DNA of 12,676 nt, taken from contig JAIEFH010000253.1 in NCBI GenBank assembly GCA_029067025.1, positions 1-12,676 of the forward strand, in the 5' to 3' direction. A program made the position numbers and the translations under genes. The notes below the pieces were generated by a model. The model did no database searches and had not been told where the DNA came from. It saw only the letters and a program-made list of their open reading frames with translations. Positions 7,196 through 12,676 of the stretch are shown piece after piece; the first letter of the stretch is position 1, and each line of letters begins with the position of its first letter. The DNA comes from Oscillospiraceae bacterium (GTDB taxonomy: Bacteria; Bacillota; Clostridia; Oscillospirales; Oscillospiraceae).

Positions 7196-7792
7196 TCATT
7201 GTGCAGTTGACTTTCTGCCTCTCCATTCGCTGAACTTGTCCTCAACAAATTCCCATATGGCACCTATAATCCCGAGAATAATGAGCGATATCAACCAGTG
7301 GTTTCTAATAAAATGCCAAATCGTACCAATGAATCCCCTGTCTACCTTTGCGCTCTTTAAAGTTACAGTACCATTTGTTGCCTCTTTTATCGCGTCATTG
7401 ATTTCAACTCTAGCATCTGCTATACATTGTTCTATATAAGCATCCATAGACATATTAGTTCCTAATTCTTTCTGAAAATCATCCCATAACTGCACTCCAT
7501 TTTTCATCTCGTCCCTTGCGACGTGCAATTGTGCGACAATCTGATCGAAATACATTTTTGCTTCGGCTTGCTCGGCATTAGTAAGATTTTTTTCAGCGAT
7601 GTATTCATCAACAGTGAGGGCGATGTCTGCCTCTAATTGCTCAAAAGCGTCATCGATCTGGCGATATTCTTTGCCAAAGGTTTCTTTAATTGCTTGGCAT
7701 CCGGTCAATGTCAATATCAACAATACAGGTGTTAGCATGAGCAATATTTGCTTGAAAGGTTTATGCCCATTCATTGTTGTCAAAAAATTCAT
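7196..7792 (-). CDS. Uncharacterised lipoprotein with C-terminal membrane helix
   Basis: A 198-residue protein that I do not recognise. It opens with a lysine-containing n-region, a hydrophobic stretch (15-30) and a lipobox LTGC whose cysteine is residue 32, so it should be cleaved by signal peptidase II and lipid-anchored outside the membrane. Residues 33-145 are charged, rich in Glu, Gln and Ala, and probably helical or coiled coil. A segment rich in Trp and Ile (about 160-182, HFIRNHWLISLIILGIIGAIW) is a likely transmembrane helix with a charged tail after it. The start at 7792 is supported by AAGGAG upstream and a promoter at 7863-7891. A longer reading with GTG at 7930 would begin upstream of that promoter. 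Hand-counted lines here are roughly 32-47% G+C against about 70% in the neighbouring GTPase genes, which suggests horizontal acquisition. Function unknown. Confidence 0.72.
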   Translation of the reverse strand: MNFLTTMNGHKPFKQILLMLTPVLLILTLTGCQAIKETFGKEYRQIDDAFEQLEADIALTVDEYIAEKNLTNAEQAEAKMYFDQIVAQLHVARDEMKNGVQLWDDFQKELGTNMSMDAYIEQCIADARVEINDAIKEATNGTVTLKSAKVDRGFIGTIWHFIRNHWLISLIILGIIGAIWEFVEDKFSEWRGRKSTAQ

Positions 7793-7862
7793 GAGAGCAG
7801 CACTCCTTTTTACTGCGTTGTAAAGATGAAGCACAGGTATCTCTAACAGAACGCTTAAAAAT

Positions 7863-7891
7863 AAAATACCATAAGAACCGTTAATTTGCAA
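7863..7891 (-). promoter_or_regulatory. Predicted promoter of the lipoprotein gene
   Basis: The minus strand shows TTGCAA (7891-7886), a 17-base spacer and TATTTT (7868-7863). This predicts transcription near 7855 and a leader of about 63 bases. It supports the start codon at 7792. The rest of the region between the two neighbouring genes (7793-8056) shows no gene that I can support, though the lipoprotein frame stays open back to about 8007. Confidence 0.55.
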
Positions 7892-8010
7892 TATCTCATC
7901 AGATATTTTCCGGATGACAGGTTGGCTCACACTGGTGATCCAGTCAAAGTAAACTACTCGCTTGATCCGGGAAAAGGCTATAACCTTGGCTGCTTGGATA
8001 TAAACAGATC

Positions 8011-8038
8011 AAGACCCCTCCCATCCGGGAAGGGTCTT
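8011..8038 (-). terminator. Intrinsic terminator of the GTPase operon
   Basis: AAGACCC-C-TCCC (8011-8022) pairs with GGGA-A-GGGTCTT (8027-8038) around an ATCC loop. That makes 11 pairs and one C/A mismatch. It sits 18 bases past the stop of the second GTPase gene. Read on the minus strand it is followed by GATCTGTTTATAT, an imperfect T-rich tail. Confidence 0.65.
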
Positions 8039-8056
8039 GTCTTATCCGTATAAAAT

Positions 8057-8989
8057 TCAGAACGTCAGCACTTCCTGCTGGGGCTTCTCCGCCGGGCTGA
8101 CCGCGGTGACGTGGAGCACCGGGCCGTCCTCCCCCTCATAGGCCTTGTGGGGTTCCAGCCGAATGACGCCGGTCACGTCTACCCAGGAGCGGTTTTCAAA
8201 CGCAGAAAAGCTGTCCCCCGCAGACACCAGGCCTAGGAAGGTGATGTCCTCCACGCAGCAGGTCATGGCGAACCGGCCTAAGATCGCGTTGTTGGGGTAC
8301 TTGGGCAGGTGGCACACCACCGTCTTGGCCCGGATGGCCTTGCCAACGTACCGCTCCGGGTGTTCCATCACGTCCACATACCACACGCCGAAGTCGTCGT
8401 CGGGTATATCGATGACGTCCTGATCCAGGTCAAAGGGGCACACGGTGTCGTCGGCGTAATCCTCGCTGGTGCCGTCCAGGTTCTCCAGGTAGATATTGGC
8501 CCGGCGGTTGACCATCTTCAGGTTGCGCTGGCGCAGGGAGGCCCGAAGGGCCTCGTCGCAGCGGTTGAACACGATCATGTCCGCGTTGGTGATCTTCTCC
8601 ATCATCAGCTGGCCCAGGTTCTTGGCGTACACGTCAAAGGTGGAGGCCTCCACCATAGTCATGATCTGGTACAACACCCAGTTGTCGGGCAGGGTCTCCG
8701 CATGGAGTTTTTGCAGCGACCACATCCCGTTGAACTCGATGAGGATCTGCTTGGGGCGATGCTTCTTTTCCAACTGTCTGAGGAAGGCGGGGGTCATGTC
8801 GTCCTCGTCCTCCACCGTCACCACCGTGACGTTGCGCAGCGCCTTGGGGTCGTACTCCTCCGCGCCCTCCTCGCAGCAGATCAGCAGGGTGCGCCCGTCC
8901 CGGGCAAAGCCATCCTGGAGGATGCCGTTGATGAAGGAGGTCTTGCCGCTGTCCAGAAAGCCGGCGAACAGGTAAACAGGGATGTCCAT
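8057..8989 (-). CDS. CobW-like GTPase fused to a DUF1980 (YcgQ/TIGR03943-type) domain
   Basis: A 310-residue cytoplasmic P-loop GTPase. The Walker A motif is GFLDSGKTS (10-18), K16 binding phosphate, and the guanine-specificity motif is NRCD (142-145, variant NKxD). The family's GCxCC metal site is reduced to ICCEEG (37-42). From about 212 onward the sequence leaves the usual CobW C-terminal domain. RFAMTCC (239-245), then FLGLV (251-255) and SWVDVTG (268-274), match the C-terminal domain of YcgQ-family proteins, which normally pair with a DUF318 permease and are linked to metal or zinc-responsive operons. The gene starts 18 bases after the His-rich GTPase and shares its transcript. I infer a metal-trafficking role in partnership with that protein. 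The P-loop call is secure; the domain call rests on motif recall. Confidence 0.85.
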   Translation of the reverse strand: MDIPVYLFAGFLDSGKTSFINGILQDGFARDGRTLLICCEEGAEEYDPKALRNVTVVTVEDEDDMTPAFLRQLEKKHRPKQILIEFNGMWSLQKLHAETLPDNWVLYQIMTMVEASTFDVYAKNLGQLMMEKITNADMIVFNRCDEALRASLRQRNLKMVNRRANIYLENLDGTSEDYADDTVCPFDLDQDVIDIPDDDFGVWYVDVMEHPERYVGKAIRAKTVVCHLPKYPNNAILGRFAMTCCVEDITFLGLVSAGDSFSAFENRSWVDVTGVIRLEPHKAYEGEDGPVLHVTAVSPAEKPQQEVLTF

Positions 8990-9007
8990 ATCGGTATCCG
9001 CCCCTTT

Positions 9008-10225
9008 TTACAGGCCAAACAGGGCGGCCAGCTTATCCTCTTTCAGATCCGCGCCGATGACGCACAGCCGCCCGGTGTAGTCGGCGGGGCCGGTGCGCAC
9101 CTCATGCTCGTCGGGCACGTAGTCGAAGTGGAGCCAGGTGCCGTCCCCCGCCGGGACGATGCCCTTGGCCCGAAGAATGGCGCCGCACTCACCCAGATCC
9201 AGCTCGGCCAGGATGCGCTCCAGCTCCTCCTTGGTGAAGGGCTTGACGGTTTCCTTGCCCCAGCTGGTGAACACCTCGTCGGCGTGGTGGTGACCGTGGT
9301 GGTCGTGGTCATGGCAGCCGCAGGAACACTCTTCCCCGTGGTCATGGTGGTGATGATGATGCTCGTGGTCATGCTCCTCATGCTCATGGTGATGGTGATG
9401 ATCGTGCCCCTCCCCGTCATGGTCATGGCAGCAGCACTCGTGACCGTGCTCATCATGCTCATGATGGTGGTGGTGATGTTCGTGCTCGTCACCCTCGTCA
9501 TGGTCGTGATGATGATGGTGCTCGTGCCCGTCCTCATCGTGGTCGTGATGATGGTGGTGATGAGCGTGGGCGGCCTCCTCGGCCTCATGGGCGGCGCGGA
9601 CGCGCTGGAGCAGCTCTTCCTCCAGGGAGGTCTTTTCAATGGCGGACAGGATGGTTTTGCCGTCCAGCTGATCCCAGGGGGTGGTGAGGATGGCCGCGCC
9701 GGGGTTCTTGCCCCGCAGCAGCTCCACCGCTGCCTCCAGCTTCTCCTGGGTCAGGTTCTGGGTGCGGGACAGGATGATGGTGCCCGCGTTCTCCACCTGG
9801 TTGTTGTAGAACTCGCCGAAGTTCTTCATATACATCTTCACCTTGGCGGCGTCCGCCACGGTGACGAAGCTGTTCAGCTTCAGCGCCGGATTTTCCTTGG
9901 CGGTGTTCTCCACCGCCGCCACCACGTCGGACAGCTTGCCCACGCCGGAGGGCTCGATGAGGATGCGGTCGGGATGGAAGCGCTCCTCCACCTCCTGGAG
10001 CGCCTTGCCGAAGTCGCCCACCAGCGAGCAGCAGATGCAGCCGGAGGACATCTCGGAGATCTCCACCCCGGCGTCCTTCAAAAAGCCGCCGTCTACGCTG
10101 ATCTCGCCGAACTCGTTTTCGATGAGCACCAGCTTCTCGCCCTGATACGCCTCCGCCAGCAGTTTCTTGATGAGGGTGGTCTTGCCCGCCCCCAAAAAAC
10201 CGGATATGATGTCGATTTTTGCCAT
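9008..10225 (-). CDS. COG0523/CobW-family GTPase with a large His/Cys-rich insert (putative zinc chaperone)
   Basis: A 405-residue GTP-dependent metallochaperone candidate. It shows Walker A GFLGAGKTT (9-17), the ENEFGE switch (36-41), the GCICC metal motif (62-66), EPSG (91-94) as Walker B region, and SRTQ (153-156) in place of NKxD. Residues 220-314 form a low-complexity insert of about 50 histidines among Asp and Glu, plus two cysteine clusters, CCC (264-266) and CSCGC (300-304). A short CobW C-terminal domain (about 318-405) follows, containing GTWLHFDYVP. GCxCC plus poly-His is the hallmark of zinc-handling COG0523 proteins such as ZagA and YeiR; nickel or cobalt delivery (HypB, CobW) is the alternative. 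No nitrile hydratase, cobalamin or hydrogenase gene is near, which favours zinc. It is the first gene of a two-gene operon with its own promoter and dyad. Confidence 0.93.
   Translation of the reverse strand: MAKIDIISGFLGAGKTTLIKKLLAEAYQGEKLVLIENEFGEISVDGGFLKDAGVEISEMSSGCICCSLVGDFGKALQEVEERFHPDRILIEPSGVGKLSDVVAAVENTAKENPALKLNSFVTVADAAKVKMYMKNFGEFYNNQVENAGTIILSRTQNLTQEKLEAAVELLRGKNPGAAILTTPWDQLDGKTILSAIEKTSLEEELLQRVRAAHEAEEAAHAHHHHHHDHDEDGHEHHHHHDHDEGDEHEHHHHHHEHDEHGHECCCHDHDGEGHDHHHHHEHEEHDHEHHHHHHDHGEECSCGCHDHDHHGHHHADEVFTSWGKETVKPFTKEELERILAELDLGECGAILRAKGIVPAGDGTWLHFDYVPDEHEVRTGPADYTGRLCVIGADLKEDKLAALFGL
9284..9568 (-). repeat. Low-complexity His-codon tract inside the GTPase gene
   Basis: This stretch codes residues 220-314 of the GTPase, made of irregular units of the types HHHHHHDHD, GHEHHHHH and DEHEH. 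At DNA level it is a run of CAC/CAT and GAC/GAA/GAG codons with no constant unit length. Such tracts expand and contract easily, so length may vary between strains and assemblies can be wrong here. Confidence 0.85.
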
Positions 10226-10226
10226 G

Positions 10227-10239
10227 GGAAATCATTTCC
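10227..10239. promoter_or_regulatory. 13-bp palindrome next to the start of the GTPase operon
   Basis: GGAAAT-C-ATTTCC is a perfect 6-1-6 inverted repeat ending one base before the ATG (10225-10223). It overlaps the only Shine-Dalgarno-like sequence (AAAGGA on the minus strand, 10242-10237). It could be an operator or, in RNA, a small hairpin masking the ribosome site. It does not match the Bacillus Zur box as I remember it, so any metal control is inference. Confidence 0.45.
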
Positions 10240-10258
10240 TTTACTTTGAATTTCCACT

Positions 10259-10287
10259 ATTCTACAACCGAAAACGGGGAAAGTCAA
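10259..10287 (-). promoter_or_regulatory. Predicted promoter of the two-GTPase operon
   Basis: On the minus strand TTGACT (10287-10282), a 17-base spacer and TAGAAT (10264-10259) form a near-consensus housekeeping promoter. It predicts a start near 10252 and a leader of about 27 bases that includes the 13-bp palindrome. Confidence 0.75.
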
Positions 10288-10288
10288 G

Positions 10289-10312
10289 GCCCCCTCCCGG
10301 ATGGGAGGGGGC
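10289..10312 (-). terminator. Intrinsic terminator of the 200-residue hypothetical gene
   Basis: GCCCCCTCCC (10289-10298) and GGGAGGGGGC (10303-10312) form a perfect 10-bp stem around a GGAT loop, 14 bases after the gene's stop. On the minus strand it is followed by CTTGACTTTCC, so the terminator tail overlaps the -35 of the GTPase promoter. This separates the two transcription units. Confidence 0.75.
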
Positions 10313-10326
10313 TGGCGTATTCGTTG

Positions 10327-10929
10327 TCAGGCCAGTTCAATCAGGCCCTTTACCAGATCGGACACCTTTTCGTGGGCCTCGATCTGTCTGGTGCGGGGGG
10401 AAATATCCAACGGCTTCCCATGCTGCCGGGCCGCTTCCGCCCAGAGATCCCGCTCCCCGCGCAGCAGTTCCAGCCACAGGTCCAGGTACTGGAACGGGTC
10501 GCCGGTCCATTCAGCGGTCTTGTAGCCAAAGCTGACGGCGGGGCCATCGCTGACAACGACCACGCCTCCATCCTGGAAATCTTCCGCCTTCCCCAGGACA
10601 ACGATGTCAGGATGGGTGTAGAAGTATTCCGCTTCCGTGATCAGTCCCAGCTCTTTCAGCTCCCGGCGGAGGCCGTCCCACTCACTTTTGGAGATGTCGG
10701 CCGCCCCCGCTTTCAAACGGCCCAGCACCGCCTTAGAGCCGTCCGACAGCCGGTCATAGGCGGTTTTCAGGTCTAGGTCTCCGGAAACCTCCGCCTGCTT
10801 TGCGGCCTCGGTCACCCGGCTCAGCTCGGATGCAAACCCAGACTGCCCCGTCCTGCTCATGGCGGCGGCCTGACGCTCGGTCACGACTCCCGTCCACCCG
10901 TTCTCCAGTGTTGCCATTCTCATATCCAT
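10327..10929 (-). CDS. Hypothetical protein, about 200 residues
   Basis: I do not recognise this protein. It has no signal peptide or membrane helix, so it is probably cytoplasmic. The first half is polar and helical, rich in Ala, Ser, Glu and Lys. A motif SDGSKAVLGRLKAG (about 63-76) is followed by a winged-helix-like stretch with WDGLRRELKELGLITEAEY. The second half holds aromatic and acidic segments (FQYLDLWLELLRGERDLWAE) and ends near an AHEKVSDLVKGLIEL helix. I chose the ATG at 10929 because GCGAGGA lies seven bases upstream. The in-frame ATG at 10962 would add 11 residues but has AGAGG only three bases away. It is a single-gene unit with its own terminator, between serA and the GTPase operon. 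Codon use resembles the host genes, so it is likely a resident lineage-specific gene. Confidence 0.75.
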   Translation of the reverse strand: MDMRMATLENGWTGVVTERQAAAMSRTGQSGFASELSRVTEAAKQAEVSGDLDLKTAYDRLSDGSKAVLGRLKAGAADISKSEWDGLRRELKELGLITEAEYFYTHPDIVVLGKAEDFQDGGVVVVSDGPAVSFGYKTAEWTGDPFQYLDLWLELLRGERDLWAEAARQHGKPLDISPRTRQIEAHEKVSDLVKGLIELA

Positions 10930-11047
10930 GACAGAATCCTCGCTTTCTGTCGTGCGATCCATGCACCTCTTTCTGCGTTTTTTGCGTGAAGTCCTTACGC
11001 CTATTAATGGTATCGGCTATTGTGCTGGAAAAATAAGAGAAACTGGA

Positions 11048-11096
11048 AAATGGCGGGCACAGATCCCTCTGAAAGAGAAAACTGTACCCGCCATTT
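11048..11096 (-). terminator. Probable terminator of serA
   Basis: AAATGGCGGG (11048-11057) and CCCGCCATTT (11087-11096) form a perfect 10-bp stem. It is extended by CAG/CTG after a 2x2 internal loop, around a 19-base A-rich loop. It begins 14 bases past the serA stop, and on the minus strand TCCAGTTTCTCTTATTTTT follows. The long loop is atypical, but position and tail support termination. Confidence 0.6.
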
Positions 11097-11109
11097 CAAT
11101 GGTTTCGAT

Positions 11110-12276
11110 TCAGATCACCCGCATCCGGATGACGCCGGGCACCTTGCGGATGTCCTCGATGATCTTCTCGTCCACCACGGAGCCGGTGTCCACCATGGTG
11201 TAGGCGTATTCGCCCTTGGATTTGTTGGTCATGTTCTCCACGTTCACCCCGTCCTCGGACAGCTGGGTGGTGATCTGGGCGATGACGGCGGGGACGTTGC
11301 GGTGGATGACGCACAGGCGCTGGGCGCCGGAGCGCTCCATAATCACGTTGGGGAAGTTCACGGAGTTTTTGATATTGCCGTTTTCCAGGAAGTCCCGGAG
11401 CTGGTTGGCGGCCATGACGGCGCAGTTGTCCTCGCTCTCCGGGGTGGAGGCCCCCAGGTGGGGGATGGCGATGACACCGTCGGCCAGGGTGATCTCGTTG
11501 TCCGGGAAGTCGGTGACGTACCGGGCCACCTTACCGGATTTCAGCGCCTCGATCATGTCGGCGTCGTTCACCAGGCCGCCCCGGGCCAGGTTAATGACCC
11601 GCACGCCGTCCTTCATCTTGGCGATGGCGGCGGCGCTGACGGTGTTCTTGGTGGCCTCCATATAGGGCAGATGGAGAGTGATATAGTCGGAGTTGGCGTA
11701 CAGGGCGTCGATGTCCTTGACCACCTTGATGTGCCGGTCAAGCCGCAGGGCGGCGTCCACGGACAGGTAGGGGTCATAGCCATACACGTCCATGCCCAGG
11801 GACAGGCCGATGTTGGCCACCAGCGCGCCGATGGCCCCCAGGCCCACCACGCCCAGGGTCTTGCGGTACACCTCGGGGCCCACGAAGGCGGACTTGCCCT
11901 TCTCCACGGCGGCGGCCACGTCCACGCCGGGGGTGCGGGCCTGCTCCTTGACCCACTCCGCGCCGCCGATGATGTCACGGGAGGCCAGCAACATGGCGCA
12001 CAGCACCAGCTCCTTCACCGCGTTGGCGTTGGCGCCGGGGGTGTTGAACACCACGATGCCCGCCTCGGAGCACTTGTCGATGGGGATATTGTTCACGCCC
12101 GCGCCCGCCCGGGCGATGCCCCAGAGACTGGCGGGGAACTGGTAGTCGTGAAGCTTGGCGGAGCGGACGAGGATGCCGTCCTCGTTGGCCACGCCGTCGC
12201 CCACGGTATAGTTCTCGGCGGGCAGGCGCTCCAGGCCAACCGCCGCGATTTTGTTCATGGTTTTGATGTTGAACAT
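11110..12276 (-). CDS. serA: D-3-phosphoglycerate dehydrogenase with ACT domain
   Basis: This enzyme oxidises 3-phosphoglycerate to 3-phosphohydroxypyruvate with NAD+, the first step of serine synthesis, in the cytoplasm. The 388-residue protein has a substrate domain split around a Rossmann domain. GLGAIG (145-150) is the NAD motif and D168 (GYDPY) binds the adenosine ribose. The 2-hydroxyacid dehydrogenase catalytic residues are R232 in NLARGGLVN, E261 in DFPDNE, and H273 in PHLGAS. Residues 318-388 are an ACT domain, suggesting feedback control, typically by serine. It is the short form lacking the extra intervening domain of long SerA. The ATG at 12276 follows GAGGTG at six bases; the in-frame GTG at 12285 overlaps that element and is less likely. 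The gene lies 27 bases after the YwqG-like gene and may share its transcript. No serC or serB is visible in the window. Confidence 0.95.
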   Translation of the reverse strand: MFNIKTMNKIAAVGLERLPAENYTVGDGVANEDGILVRSAKLHDYQFPASLWGIARAGAGVNNIPIDKCSEAGIVVFNTPGANANAVKELVLCAMLLASRDIIGGAEWVKEQARTPGVDVAAAVEKGKSAFVGPEVYRKTLGVVGLGAIGALVANIGLSLGMDVYGYDPYLSVDAALRLDRHIKVVKDIDALYANSDYITLHLPYMEATKNTVSAAAIAKMKDGVRVINLARGGLVNDADMIEALKSGKVARYVTDFPDNEITLADGVIAIPHLGASTPESEDNCAVMAANQLRDFLENGNIKNSVNFPNVIMERSGAQRLCVIHRNVPAVIAQITTQLSEDGVNVENMTNKSKGEYAYTMVDTGSVVDEKIIEDIRKVPGVIRMRVI

Positions 12277-12303
12277 GGTTTTCACCTCATTTTAAATAAA
12301 CGA

Positions 12304-12676
12304 TCAGCAGCAGTCCCAGTTGTAGCACACCCGGGAGAAGTCCCGGCGCTTCAGCGCCTCCCGGTTGATGAAGAAGTTGGCCACGCCGCAGTCGCCCCAG
12401 AGCACCAGGTCGCCGCCGCCCTGCTCTTTTGTGAGCATATCGCTGTCCAGCTGGAACAGCAGCACGTCCAAATCGGCGTACTTGAAGGCGGGCGCACCCC
12501 GAGGATCCATCTGGGTGAAGTACGGATAACCGCCCAGCTGGTGCCAGGGAGCCTTGCCCTCTTGCTCAGGGAACTCATGGCTGATCTTTGTCATCCGGTA
12601 GAAGTCCCACTGGTTTTTAAAGTCCGTCCCGTGGATCTCATTCCACTTTTGAAAGAACTCTCTCCAGGCCCGGAAG
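12304..12676 (-). CDS. YwqG/DUF1963-family protein, C-terminal part (5' end outside window)
   Basis: The minus-strand frame is open from the window edge to a stop at 12304, giving 123 C-terminal residues. The apparent ATG at 12594 is internal, because coding continues upstream with FRAWREFFQKWNEIHG. The family's C-terminal signature is clear: GGYPYFTQMDPR, then DVLLFQLDSD, then LWGDCGVANFFI and a terminal YNWDCC. YwqG-type proteins are cytoplasmic, about 260 residues long, and have no settled biochemical function. The gene reads toward serA 27 bases away, with no terminator between them, so co-transcription is plausible, although a functional link to serine synthesis is not established. Confidence 0.88.
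   Translation of the reverse strand, partial: FRAWREFFQKWNEIHGTDFKNQWDFYRMTKISHEFPEQEGKAPWHQLGGYPYFTQMDPRGAPAFKYADLDVLLFQLDSDMLTKEQGGGDLVLWGDCGVANFFINREALKRRDFSRVCYNWDCC

Noticed and set aside
6999..7226. A 76-codon N-terminal extension of the deacetylase
   Set aside because: It crosses the 11-bp hairpin, is not signal-like, and ignores the strong GGAGGGG site directly before 6998, where a normal signal-anchor sequence begins.
9284..9568. Repetitive DNA that could be mistaken for a CRISPR array or satellite repeat
   Set aside because: The units have no fixed length or spacers, and the repetition is explained by His, Asp and Glu codons in frame with the GTPase.
8309..10249. A 646-codon plus-strand open frame covering both GTPase genes
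   Set aside because: It is antisense to two genes with intact family motifs. Its runs of Val and Met are the complement of the His/Asp codons, and it has no ribosome site or domain.

Overview
The window looks like chromosomal DNA of a G+C-rich, spore-forming Firmicute of the Oscillospiraceae type (Flavonifractor/Oscillibacter-like). The reasons are strong GGAGG-type ribosome binding sites, mostly G/C-ending codons, a PdaB-like deacetylase, AraC-family regulators with Gram-positive architecture, and consensus-like TTGnnn-17-TATAAT promoters. The placement is inferred from gene content; no rRNA or other marker gene is present. I see no CRISPR array, tRNA, rRNA, transposase or phage gene.

Layout. 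(1) 1-400, minus: the 5' two thirds of an Sfp-type phosphopantetheinyl transferase, cut by the window edge, with its own promoter. (2) 480-2315, minus: two AraC-family regulators. One has a C-terminal GyrI-like effector domain and one an N-terminal cupin sensor. (3) 2458-6110, plus: a compact three-gene operon of a small protein-kinase-fold protein, a neopullulanase-type GH13 enzyme and a MATE efflux transporter. It diverges from the cupin AraC gene across a region where the two promoters overlap, and ends at a strong terminator. (4) 6216-6998, minus: a membrane-anchored NodB-type polysaccharide deacetylase. (5) 7196-7792, minus: an AT-rich orphan lipoprotein with a C-terminal membrane helix, probably acquired. 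(6) 8057-10225, minus: two COG0523/CobW-family GTPases in one operon. The first has a huge His/Cys-rich metal-binding insert; the second carries a C-terminal DUF1980 (YcgQ-like) domain. (7) 10327-10929, minus: an unrecognised 200-residue protein. (8) 11110-12276, minus: serA, 3-phosphoglycerate dehydrogenase with an ACT domain. (9) 12304-12676, minus: the C-terminal part of a YwqG/DUF1963 protein that runs off the window.

How the genes may work together. The cupin AraC protein is the natural candidate to sense a ligand, possibly an oligosaccharide, and activate the kinase-GH13-MATE operon, whose promoter has a perfect -10 but no recognisable -35. The two GTPases form a likely zinc-trafficking pair with no transporter or client enzyme beside them. 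These two operons are the most promising places for undescribed biology. The rest is ordinary core metabolism and envelope or spore functions.
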